A stretch of DNA of 64,000 nt from RHLJ01 sp965242845 (GTDB lineage: Bacteria; Bacteroidota; Rhodothermia; Balneolales; Balneolaceae), in assembly GCA_965242845.1 (NCBI GenBank), contig CBDETC010000001.1, positions 124,001-188,000 of the forward strand, given 5' to 3'. This document shows positions 47,956 to 57,100 of the stretch, one piece after another. The notes beneath the pieces are model-generated. The model searched no databases. It was not told the DNA's origin and saw only the letters and a program-made list of their open reading frames with translations. A program made the translations under genes and the position numbers. Every line of letters starts with the position of its first letter. Within the stretch, counting starts at the first letter, position 1.

Positions 47956-49596
47956 TCAGTCTTTTGACTCTACTCCTTCCATTTTTGCAAAGTAAACCTT
48001 GCTGGCTGTTGCAACAACTCCGGAGAGAGCGAACAGGGCAATGATATTTGGGAAAGTCATCAGGCCAAGCGCGATGTCTCCAATAGCCCAGACCGTTTCC
48101 AGCGCAAGGACGGCTCCAATAAAGTGCATGATGAGATAAACAACCTTGTAGTAAATAATAGATTTATCCCCGGCCAGATATTGGATAGACCGGTCTCCAT
48201 AATAACTCCAACTAATGGCTGTAGACACTCCGAACAGAATTACACAAATGGTAACGATATACTTTCCGCCACCAAAGAGGGGAGAGAGTCCTTCCTCAAA
48301 GGCGATAGCCGTGAGGGGAGCACCATTTTCGACAATACTGGTATAAAGTGTTTCTATCTCCGTTCCGCTTGACGAGGTGATAAGTATACTTCCGTCGCCT
48401 TGTACTTCAATACTTCCATTGAAAGCCTGAGTTCGGCCTTCGTTGATATAGAAGGTTCCTTTATCATGATCATTTCTTTGGATGGTACCATTCGTTGGCT
48501 CACCATCAATGAATAAAAGAGAGCTTCCTGGACCATCTATAACAATCTCCGTTTCTGTAGCGCTTGCCGTAAGTATGGCGTCGTGTTTTTGATCCCAAAC
48601 ACCTGTACTCACGATAACAAGACCTGTCATCGTACAAACTACCAGGGTATCAATGAAAGGCTCTAAAAGTGCAACCACACCCTCACGAACAGGCTCTTCC
48701 GTTTTAGCTGCACCATGAGCAATAGGAGCAGATCCCTGGCCAGCTTCATTTGAGAATAAACCTCGTTTAATACCCCATACCAAAGTTGTCAAGAAAAGAC
48801 CTGAACCTACGCCAAATGCACCAGCTTTAGGAGTGAATGCATATTCAAGAATGGTTCCAAAAGCAGGAAGTACTTTATCATAGTTCAATAAAAGGATGAT
48901 TAAAGCACCAAGTACATAAATGATAGCCATCAGAGGCATGAGGCTGGCTGTTACTTTACCAATTCTTTTGATACCTCCGATAATTACAACACCAACAAGT
49001 GAAGCAGTAACCAAGCCAGTAATCCAGCCAGGAACGAAGAATGTGCTTTGAAGAGTGTCTGCAACGGTATTGGCCTGAACCGCATTCCCGGTAAGGAATG
49101 AACAAATAACAGCCATGGCAGCGAAGAAAACAGCTAACCATTTCCAGTTTTCTCCAAGTCCTTTTTCGATATAATACATTGGACCACCCGATACAGAACC
49201 ATCTGCGTTTTGTATCCGGTATTTAACAGCAAGGGTACATTCTGTGTATTTAACTGCCATCCCAAAAAAGGCAGTCACCCACATCCAAAAAAGTGCTCCC
49301 GGCCCACCATAATGAATAGCGATAGCTACACCGGCTATGTTACCAATACCAACAGTGGCGGATAGTGCAGTAGTTAGTGCCTGAAAGTGATTTACATCGC
49401 CCACGGCATCCGGTGAGTCGTATTTCCCCATTACAGAGAGGACACCATGCTTAAATTTTCTTACCTGAACAAAGCCTAGACGAAGCGTAATAAAAATCCC
49501 AAAACTTAAAAGAACAGCTACCATTATTGGGAAGTAAGTAGGAGTACTCCATACTAAGTTATTCAGGGTATCAACAATACTTTCAAAAGTTTCCAT
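47956..49596 (-). CDS. Sodium/alanine symporter (AGCS family) with an extra extracytoplasmic insert
   Basis: A 546-residue inner-membrane symporter that takes up alanine or glycine with Na+. The family signature region is clear: GNIAGVAIAIHYGGPGALFW, GGPMYYIEKGLG, NEAGQGSAPIAHGAAKTEEP and the late WSYYGDRSIQYL. Typical members have 440-490 residues; here about 80 extra residues (about 336-418) are inserted after TGVWDQKH and before NGAPLTAIAF, in a loop outside the membrane. The insert is beta-rich and acidic (TETEIVIDGPGSSLLFIDG, GSIEVQGDGSILITSSSG). Upstream (49597-49762) no conserved box was recognised. Confidence 0.92.
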   Translation of the reverse strand: METFESIVDTLNNLVWSTPTYFPIMVAVLLSFGIFITLRLGFVQVRKFKHGVLSVMGKYDSPDAVGDVNHFQALTTALSATVGIGNIAGVAIAIHYGGPGALFWMWVTAFFGMAVKYTECTLAVKYRIQNADGSVSGGPMYYIEKGLGENWKWLAVFFAAMAVICSFLTGNAVQANTVADTLQSTFFVPGWITGLVTASLVGVVIIGGIKRIGKVTASLMPLMAIIYVLGALIILLLNYDKVLPAFGTILEYAFTPKAGAFGVGSGLFLTTLVWGIKRGLFSNEAGQGSAPIAHGAAKTEEPVREGVVALLEPFIDTLVVCTMTGLVIVSTGVWDQKHDAILTASATETEIVIDGPGSSLLFIDGEPTNGTIQRNDHDKGTFYINEGRTQAFNGSIEVQGDGSILITSSSGTEIETLYTSIVENGAPLTAIAFEEGLSPLFGGGKYIVTICVILFGVSTAISWSYYGDRSIQYLAGDKSIIYYKVVYLIMHFIGAVLALETVWAIGDIALGLMTFPNIIALFALSGVVATASKVYFAKMEGVESKD

Positions 49597-49762
49597 GCAC
49601 TATCGTTTATTGATGGTTGTTTAATTAAGCTGCCAAAGTAATAAACATTTAACAAAGAATGATAGGAGATTGCAGCTGTATTTCTTTTATAACAGCAAAA
49701 TGAACGATTTGCTTTTTGTATTGTGTTGCCATGCTAATTAAGAATAACGAGCTATTAAGAAA

Positions 49763-50056
49763 ATGACGAAAGCAGATATCGTAGATATTATATCATCATC
49801 AGTGGGGCTTACTAAAGTTGAAACTGAGGCGGTGGTAAATGGTTTTATGGAAACCGTAATTGATGCAATGAAAAGGGGCGAGACTATAGAACTTCGAGGC
49901 TTTGGAAGCTTTAAGGTGGTAAAACGAGCTCAACGAGTAGCGAGAAATCCTAAGACAAATGTAGAAGTAATTGTACCTGAGCAATTTGCTCCTGTGCTTA
50001 AAATGTCTAAAGATTTCAAAGAAGCTGTGAATGAGTCCATGTCTGAGAAAATTTGA
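49763..50056 (+). CDS. HU/IHF-type DNA-binding protein
   Basis: A 97-residue nucleoid protein of the HU/IHF family: MTKADIVDIISSSVGLT, the helix ETVIDAMKRGETIELRGFGSF, the DNA-intercalating arm RAQRVARNPKTNVEV and the closing PEQFAPVLKMSKDFKEAV. It bends DNA and compacts the chromosome. It lies 80 bases upstream of the small basic gene. No strong Shine-Dalgarno sequence is visible. Confidence 0.94.
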   Translation: MTKADIVDIISSSVGLTKVETEAVVNGFMETVIDAMKRGETIELRGFGSFKVVKRAQRVARNPKTNVEVIVPEQFAPVLKMSKDFKEAVNESMSEKI

Positions 50057-50136
50057 TTTAGAAAACCTGAGTAAAGTTCTTATTTTTGGCCCTTGTTCGA
50101 ACAATAAACAATGAAATAACACCTAGGTGAGCATTT

Positions 50137-50229
50137 ATGCCAAGTGGTAAAAAAAGAAAACGCGCTAAAATTGCGAAGCATAAGCGCAAAAAGCGCCTGA
50201 GAAAGAACAGGCATAAAAAGAAAAAGTAA
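50137..50229 (+). CDS. Small basic AURKAIP1/COX24-domain protein (ribosome-associated)
   Basis: A 30-codon gene with ATG at 50137 and TAA at 50227. The product is extremely basic (MPSGKKRKRAKIAKHKRKKR and then LRKNRHKKKK) and matches the conserved tiny protein found across Bacteroidota and annotated as AURKAIP1/COX24 domain-containing, a probable small-subunit ribosomal component. AGGTGA lies 7 bases before the ATG, and a strong terminator follows 6 bases after the stop. Genes this short are often missed. Confidence 0.88.
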   Translation: MPSGKKRKRAKIAKHKRKKRLRKNRHKKKK

Positions 50230-50235
50230 GATTTT

Positions 50236-50263
50236 AGGCTCCTCTCATTGTGGAGCCTTTTTT
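50236..50263 (+). terminator. Intrinsic terminator
   Basis: AGGCTCC (50236-50242) pairs with GGAGCCT (50252-50258) around a 9-base loop, followed by six T. It ends the HU/small basic protein transcript. Confidence 0.88.
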
Positions 50264-50270
50264 ATTTCTA

Positions 50271-50924
50271 TCAGGCAGCAATGCTCTCTTGCAGTACTTC
50301 ATCACAAAGATGAATCACTTTACTAGCCTTTAATAGTAAATCCTGGAATTTCTTACTTACTACATTATTTATATCGTTCACCGTTTTTGGTGAGGTAAAT
50401 TCATATTGAAAATAAGAGATTAAATTAATGGCTGATAAGTATTTACCCGATTCATCTCCCTCAATTTCTATGTGCCACCGAGTTATGATGTTTTGATCTT
50501 TGAGAAGTGTATTGATCTGCTTGCTTATTGCTTCCATCCAAAGACTGGCCTGTTCAATTCTATAATTTCCTTCTTTCTCAGGATACTCAGGCTGGCAACG
50601 TTCAATATCAAAAAGCCAGGAGATTTCAATATCGATTGTAGAAGGTACCGGGCTTTTGAATAGTTTTTTAATCTTAAGAAAAGGATGACTATTCATTCCT
50701 TCCAGTTGCTTTGCTACCGTAGCCTCACGAAAACTATCCCAGTCAAAATTAATAGAAAGTGCCTGTAGGAAATCTGAACTATTTTTGAGTTCAATAAGTA
50801 GTTCAAGTCCAATCGCGTTAATCTTATTATCTTCCCAGGTTTTAAATTTCTGACTTTTTATTCCACGCTTATCCAATTGAGTATTGACAGTATTTACAAT
50901 GGAATTAAATATCGGATAATGCAT
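50271..50924 (-). CDS. Protein of unknown function (alpha/beta, no signal)
   Basis: A 217-residue soluble protein with alternating strands and helices (IDIEISWLFDIERCQPEYPE, RWHIEIEGDESGKYLSAINLI) and helical ends. No catalytic motif, membrane segment or signal peptide is visible and no family is recognised. It is divergent from rqcH with only 38 bases between starts, so their promoters must overlap or the gap holds a shared regulatory site. Confidence 0.72.
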   Translation of the reverse strand: MHYPIFNSIVNTVNTQLDKRGIKSQKFKTWEDNKINAIGLELLIELKNSSDFLQALSINFDWDSFREATVAKQLEGMNSHPFLKIKKLFKSPVPSTIDIEISWLFDIERCQPEYPEKEGNYRIEQASLWMEAISKQINTLLKDQNIITRWHIEIEGDESGKYLSAINLISYFQYEFTSPKTVNDINNVVSKKFQDLLLKASKVIHLCDEVLQESIAA

Positions 50925-50962
50925 ATATATGATTAACTAAATTACTCTCTTATTTATCAGGT

Positions 50963-52534
50963 TTGAATTATTACGAGCTAATATATTTAAAGCGGGAGCT
51001 GAAAAACAAATTATCGAATTGCGTAATTGAATTGGCGACAACGCCTTTCAAAAACGTACTCGAGATATATATAAATAGTGATTCCAAAAGTTCCCGGTTA
51101 GTATTTAATACTTCTCCAGGTAATATTTCTTTATTCATTGACAGTTATCGGCCTCCTAAAAAATCGAATCGAATTACTTTTTTTAATGAGGTATACTCAA
51201 TACCAATTAGAGACATCCTGCTCGAAGAAGGGGATCGAATCATTTCTCTTCTTTTTGAGAATGGAAATAAGCTCGTCTTTAAGCTATTCAGCTCAAGAGC
51301 AAACGTTTATCATGTCGAAGAAAACTTGATTCGAGAATCATTTAAAGATTTCGGGGAGATAGGTAAAGGAGCTCCTGAACCAAAGGCACAGGTTTTATTT
51401 CAGGTAAAGAACGAGAATCAACCAGCAAAACAGCTCCTTTTAGAGAGTAACAATCTGCTACCTAGAACTAATATTGAAGCTCTGATAAAACTCAATAACC
51501 TGGAAAATGCTTCAGCTCCTGAGATCATCGAATTTTCAAAAGAGATTACCTCTTCATTAGTAAATGAGGCTGAATTCAGGTTACTAAAAAATGGGAATAC
51601 CACGTTATTTTCAGAGTCCAAACTGCCGTTGGAGACGGAACAAGTATTTAGCTCTGTAAATGAGTTAATTCTTTGGCGTACTAAAAATTACTCTGGACAA
51701 CTAAGGTTTGATCAGAAGAAAAATTTGCTTGTTAAGTCTATTAGAAAACAGCTTAAAAGAACAGACTCGGTACTTAATAACCTTTCCAAGGCAGAAGCAG
51801 GTTTAGAAAGAGCAGAGGATTACGAACAAAAAGGACATATCCTGATGGCAAACGCACATTTGGGGATGCCAGAAAGCAACAAGCTCAAGCTAGTAGATTT
51901 TTATAATAACAACATGGACGTGGAAATAGAGGTAAATGAAGAATTGAGTATCGCTGAAAATGCCTCTAAATATTATAGAAAGTCATCAAGCTCAAAAAAG
52001 TCCTATCAGGAAGCAAAAGAAAGGACTCCGGTTTTGGAAGAAAAAAGGAAAAATCAGCAAGTTCTTCTTGATGAACTTGAGGCAATCGAGGATCTGTTTG
52101 AACTCAACGATTGGATTAAAGGTCACAAAGAAGAACTGTCCGAGTTTCAAAACTCATCAAAGAATGAAAAGAATAGCTCTTTACCTTTTCATGTATTAAC
52201 TGTAGATGGTGCAGAGGTTTGGATCGGTAAAAATGCCAGAAGCAATGATAAGCTGGTTCAACTCTCGCATAAAGAAGATATTTGGTTGCATGCCCGTGGA
52301 GTTTCGGGATCACATGCGTTAATCAGAATGAATAACAGAAAAGAAATGCCTGAAAAGGAGTTGATCATAAAGGTTGCTGGTTATGCAGCTTATAACTCCC
52401 AGGCAAGGGGTTCAGGGCTTGTACCAGTGATTTATACCAAACGAAAGTTTGTGAGAAAACCGAAAGGTGCAGCAGCTGGAGCTGTATTAGTTCAAAAAGA
52501 ACAAGTTGAATTTGTAGAGCCCGAAAAACCATAG
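50963..52534 (+). CDS. rqcH: Rqc2/RqcH-type NFACT protein (ribosome-associated quality control)
   Basis: A 523-residue NFACT protein that binds stalled 50S-peptidyl-tRNA complexes and directs alanine tailing. NFACT-N spans about 1-240 and keeps the diagnostic Asp91-Arg92 pair (EEGDRIISLLFENG), which corresponds to the DR motif of RqcH/Rqc2. A coiled-coil region (about 255-400) is followed by the NFACT-R domain (about 410-515: WIGKNARSNDKLVQLSHKED, WLHARGVSGSHALIR, PKGAAAGAVLV). The start is TTG 50963; an in-frame TGA lies at 50930. It opens a tight operon with aroK, aroB, tamB and rnr. Confidence 0.9.
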   Translation: MNYYELIYLKRELKNKLSNCVIELATTPFKNVLEIYINSDSKSSRLVFNTSPGNISLFIDSYRPPKKSNRITFFNEVYSIPIRDILLEEGDRIISLLFENGNKLVFKLFSSRANVYHVEENLIRESFKDFGEIGKGAPEPKAQVLFQVKNENQPAKQLLLESNNLLPRTNIEALIKLNNLENASAPEIIEFSKEITSSLVNEAEFRLLKNGNTTLFSESKLPLETEQVFSSVNELILWRTKNYSGQLRFDQKKNLLVKSIRKQLKRTDSVLNNLSKAEAGLERAEDYEQKGHILMANAHLGMPESNKLKLVDFYNNNMDVEIEVNEELSIAENASKYYRKSSSSKKSYQEAKERTPVLEEKRKNQQVLLDELEAIEDLFELNDWIKGHKEELSEFQNSSKNEKNSSLPFHVLTVDGAEVWIGKNARSNDKLVQLSHKEDIWLHARGVSGSHALIRMNNRKEMPEKELIIKVAGYAAYNSQARGSGLVPVIYTKRKFVRKPKGAAAGAVLVQKEQVEFVEPEKP

Positions 52535-52536
52535 CT

Positions 52537-53100
52537 ATGAATGACTATCGATTAAAAAGATTTCAAGGAAGTATTTTTTTAACGGGCTTTATGGCCTCAG
52601 GAAAATCTACTATTGGTAAACTGGTTTCAGAATCCTTAGAGCGATCCTTTATTGATTTAGACGCAGTGATAGAGGAAAAAGAACAGAGGTCTATTAAAGA
52701 AATATTTAGTGAGGAAGGTGAAGAGTACTTCCGAATGAAAGAGAGAGAGTGCCTCCTGGATGTATCGAAGAATTTTGTCGGAGTAGTGGCTTTGGGAGGG
52801 GGCTCTCTTCAAGATCAGAGGGTCATTGATCACTTAAAACTCTTTGGTTTACTAGTTTTTATTAAAACACCTCTCGAAGTAATTGTTGATCGGATAATGA
52901 AAAATACTAACCGACCAATGGCATTGGATAAAAGTGGAAAAATAAAATCAAGGGAAACTCTTTTTACCGAGCTTAAAAGCTTATATTTAAGCCGTGAAGG
53001 ATTTTATTCTCAGGCGCAAATTACTGTGGAAAGTGATGGTTATCGACCAAAGGAAGAGATAGCCCAAATACTTATTGAAAAGCTAAAAAGGCATGTCTGA
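52537..53100 (+). CDS. aroK: Shikimate kinase
   Basis: A 187-residue enzyme that phosphorylates shikimate in aromatic amino acid synthesis. The P-loop is GFMASGKST (17-25), DLD and the shikimate-binding ALGGGS follow, and the lid has NTNRPMA. It begins 2 bases after rqcH and its end overlaps aroB by 8 bases. It is slightly longer than many AroK proteins because of the N-terminal MNDYRLKRFQ extension. Confidence 0.94.
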   Translation: MNDYRLKRFQGSIFLTGFMASGKSTIGKLVSESLERSFIDLDAVIEEKEQRSIKEIFSEEGEEYFRMKERECLLDVSKNFVGVVALGGGSLQDQRVIDHLKLFGLLVFIKTPLEVIVDRIMKNTNRPMALDKSGKIKSRETLFTELKSLYLSREGFYSQAQITVESDGYRPKEEIAQILIEKLKRHV

Positions 53101-54187
53101 AGTCATTTCAGTTTCTACTACATCCGAAGATACATACAACATAAAAATTGGAAAGAACCTTATAGAAGAAGTTTCTGGGTTTATCTCTTCAAATTTTAGT
53201 GCTAAAAAACTGTTCGTCATTATCGACGAAAAGGTATATACCCACCATAGTGAATACATCGATAAGGGGTTAAGTAGCGACTTTGAACGAGTAATAAAGT
53301 ATGTCGTCCCAAGTGGAGAAGGGAATAAAAGCCTCGATCAGTTTTCAAGCATAATACATTTTGTACTGCAAAGCGGAGTTGAAAGAAGTACTGCACTTCT
53401 GGCTATTGGAGGAGGGGTTGTAGGAGACCTGGCAGGTTTCGTTGCTGCAAGTGTGCTCAGAGGAATCCCTTTAATACATATGCCTACTACGCTACTCGCA
53501 ATGGTTGATAGCTCAATTGGTGGTAAAACTGGAGTAAATCATTCTGTTGGTAAGAACCTTATTGGGGCATTTTATCAACCAAAGGCAGTATTTGCTGACA
53601 TTAGCTTCCTTAAGACATTGCCAGAAAGAGAATGGGTAAACGGATTAAGCGAGATCATAAAATATGGTATGATCGAAGCTCCCAATATTTTTGAGCAGCT
53701 AGCCTTACTTACAGAAGGCGGGAAAATGAAATCGCCTAAACACTGGATACCGATAATCAAACAGAGTGCCCAGATTAAAGCGGAGATCGTCTCAAAAGAT
53801 GTGAAGGAATTGGGACTTAGGGAGGCTCTTAATTTTGGACATACCTTTGCTCATGTGATTGAAAATGTGGGAGGTTACGGTAAGTATTCTCACGGAGAAG
53901 CTGTTTTTGCAGGCATGTATGGAGCTGTTGCCGCATCAAATTCTCTGGGTGCAGATATCTCTCTATCCAATTTAGAGCAGTTCAAAACGTTGTATGATTT
54001 TGATTTGAACGAATTATCATCTACCCCCAAAGAGCTTACTGGATTAATGCTAAATGACAAGAAAGTGAAGGATAAAACTATACGTTTGATTCTTTTGCAA
54101 AAACTGGGTGAACCTTTTACGAAATCTTTTTCTGAAACTTTATTGGTTGAAGAGAGTTGGAATGCGTTGATCTCGGAATTTACCTGA
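53093..54187 (+). CDS. aroB: 3-Dehydroquinate synthase
   Basis: The 364-residue enzyme closes the first ring of the shikimate pathway using NAD+ and a divalent metal. It shows the NAD-binding GGGVVGDLAGFVAAS, PTTLLAMVDSSIGGKTGVNH, and metal ligands in GLSEIIKYGMI, LNFGHTFAHVIE and YSHGEAV. Only aroK and aroB of the pathway are present in the window. It overlaps aroK by 8 bases and is 1 base from tamB. Confidence 0.95.
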   Translation: MSEVISVSTTSEDTYNIKIGKNLIEEVSGFISSNFSAKKLFVIIDEKVYTHHSEYIDKGLSSDFERVIKYVVPSGEGNKSLDQFSSIIHFVLQSGVERSTALLAIGGGVVGDLAGFVAASVLRGIPLIHMPTTLLAMVDSSIGGKTGVNHSVGKNLIGAFYQPKAVFADISFLKTLPEREWVNGLSEIIKYGMIEAPNIFEQLALLTEGGKMKSPKHWIPIIKQSAQIKAEIVSKDVKELGLREALNFGHTFAHVIENVGGYGKYSHGEAVFAGMYGAVAASNSLGADISLSNLEQFKTLYDFDLNELSSTPKELTGLMLNDKKVKDKTIRLILLQKLGEPFTKSFSETLLVEESWNALISEFT

Positions 54188-54188
54188 T

Positions 54189-57100
54189 ATGGCGTATAGA
54201 TGGTTACATAGAACCTGGAAGCTTTTTTGGACCATCTTGGGTGTATTCATTTTGGCATGCACCATACTTGGATTGATTAGCTTTGGTATTCTGCAACTAC
54301 CAGCATCCAAGAGTTTTATCGCCTCTAAAATTGAAGACAATTTCAATGATCAATACACGGGTATCTTAAAGCTAGGCGAATTTTCCGGGGTATTCCCAGT
54401 TGATTTTGAGTTTAAAGAGATAGCCATATACCCGGACTCATCTTCATTTCGTCCTGTATTCTCCACGGATACTGTAAATGCATCCATCGACTTTTGGGCT
54501 CTGTTTAGAAATCAATTTATACTCAGTGACCTGGAGATTAAAAACCCAAAGATTTTCCTTCAACAAATTCCGGATCAATCTCTTGCAAGTGCTCTCCAAC
54601 AAAAGCACAGTTTTGAAGATGGCTCCTTAACTGAAGAATCTTCAGAAACTCGATTTGAGATATTGGCACCTTCTTTAACTATTAGTGGAGGGGAGGTCGT
54701 ATTGGATAATCCAGAGGGAGGGATTTCAGGTGAAGACACCCTTGCTATTAAGGATATCGAGATGCAATTATTTTTCGAGTATAAAAGAGATAGCAGGTTT
54801 CTGGATATTGATCGGTTAAATTTTAGTATACCTCAATACGACATTGAAAACGCAAGTGTATTTGGCCAGATATTCAATGATGATCGGTTTCTTGAATTTA
54901 ACGCATTCAATATCAGAGCAGGTAGCTCGGCGCTTGATTTTAGAAGTGAATTTGATGGAGTTGATCTATTTCAAGAAGATTTTAAAGGTCAAATAGAGCG
55001 ATCATCCATATCCTATCGAATAGAAGAGCTGATAATCTCTCCAGAATTAATTAGCAGATTCTATCCCGAATATCCTGATTATGACCAGGTGTTCTTTGCA
55101 AGTCTTAGAGGAGAGGGTTCGTTAGATTCACTATGGCTGGAGGAGTTCAACATCTTTTTTGGGAGCAATGGGGTGGATGGCTTTGGGTATATAGTTAATC
55201 CATTAGATGTCGAACAATTGGGATATGAAGTAGAGCTTGAAAGTATTCTCATTGACAGTACAGAACTGGCTCAACTTATACCTGAACTGACCGAGCCACA
55301 ACTAGAAGCCATTACAAAATCCAGTTTTGATATCTCACTAAAAGGCAATACCTCAAGCTTAGGTGGTCATGTAGTAGTTGAAGGAGATGTAGGAAAAATA
55401 GATTCAGAGTTCGGAATGAATTTGGAAGATCTGTCTGATCTAGAATTAAATGGAAACTTCAATAATGTAAATCTGGCCAATCTGATTTCGGAGCAAATCG
55501 TTACGAGTAATTTGACCGGCTCCTTTAATCTCGGTACCACAAATATTAATCAATTAGATCAGGCTGTTGGTTCTTCTGACTTTTCTTTTTCGAATGGTCA
55601 TTTAAATGGAGTTAATTTCGACACTCTCGCAATAGAAGGGTCATGGGAAGATGGGATAATCCTACCTTCTCTCATGTTTACTTCTCCTTCTGCATTCTTA
55701 ACAGGAAGAGGGACGATTGATGTTACTGATTCACTTCCAAGTCTTGAGTTTACCGGTAATGGGAGAAACGTTGATCTAAAGGGCCTTACCCAGGCAAATG
55801 GGTTAGACTCAGTATTCGCAGATCTTGAATACGAGGTATTTCTTAAAGGAAGTAACCTGGATGATGTATACGGGCAGCTAACCCTCGATATTCCATTTGC
55901 GGTAGTTGGTGAAGATACGTTGCCAACTCATCAGGTGTATGTCGATCTAAATGAAATTAGTGAACCAACCCGAACATTGAGATTCACTTCTACTGCTTTA
56001 GATGCTTCCATGGAAGGGAATTTCCAACTTGAGGATCTCTCAAAAATGATTCCTTATTGGGCTGCTTACTTTGATGACAGAAGCAATGAAGAAATACTAC
56101 TTAATCCTGGAAATTCTGAATTAGATACTCTGTCGATTAGGGATCAGAATTTCTCCATGAGTGTTACTCTAAAGAATCTGGATTTTGTAAGGGCTTATGT
56201 TCCAGCTTTTCCCTCTGTTTCAACCAGTGCACAAATTCGAGCGAACGTTAATGGCGATGGAAATAGACTTCTCTTTAATGCAACAGCAATTGATCCATCA
56301 CTAAGTTTTAAAGAAACGGTAATAGACTCTTTAGCCTTTCAATTAACGGGAAGTTTTAGAAGTTCAGAAACACTGAAGTCATTTTCTGGCCTGCAAGCCC
56401 AACTTGATATGGGATCGATTACTTCATCTCTTTTTGATGCAAAAGGGCTCTCTTTTGGTTTCGATATGCAGGAAGACTCGATTAGTTATAATCACTCAAT
56501 AGATGAGATCGCGGAAGATTCAAGATTCGATCTTACTAGCGGTATAACACTCTCTGATTCTTCAATCACCGCATACATACTTGATTTTGAATTAGGTAGC
56601 GATTTGTATTTATGGGAAGGGGTAGAAGTGCCCTCTCTTCAATATCTGGCGAATAGAAAATTGAGATTCGAAAACTTCCAATTGAGTAATTTTGATGAGA
56701 ATATTGCCATTGAAGGGATTTTAAGTGCTGATGCTGTTGACTCCGTTAACTACCAGATTGAAAATGTAAATCTTGCTCGAATTTCAGATTTACTAAATGG
56801 TAGAATCAATTTTTCGGGGGATTTGAATGGTCGTTTTACAACGCGTTCGTTAACCAGATCTCCAACTTTGCAAGGGGAGTTAGATATTCTTGGTTTGGGA
56901 CTTGATAACAATGTGGTTGGGGATATTGCTGTAATCAGTGAGTTTAACCAGGAATTAAACCGATTTGATACGGAGATATCTGTTGATACTGATTCAGCTA
57001 AATACCCGAGTTATTACGTCAGGAATGATAGGGTAGGACAGGACATCAAACTCAAGGGGTATATTTTAGCTCCCGATAATAATGGCTTTCCTGAAGCCGA

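Noticed and set aside
49597..49762. Possible tRNA or riboswitch between the symporter and HU genes
   Set aside because: No cloverleaf, conserved aptamer core or terminator could be found; it looks like ordinary divergent promoter DNA.
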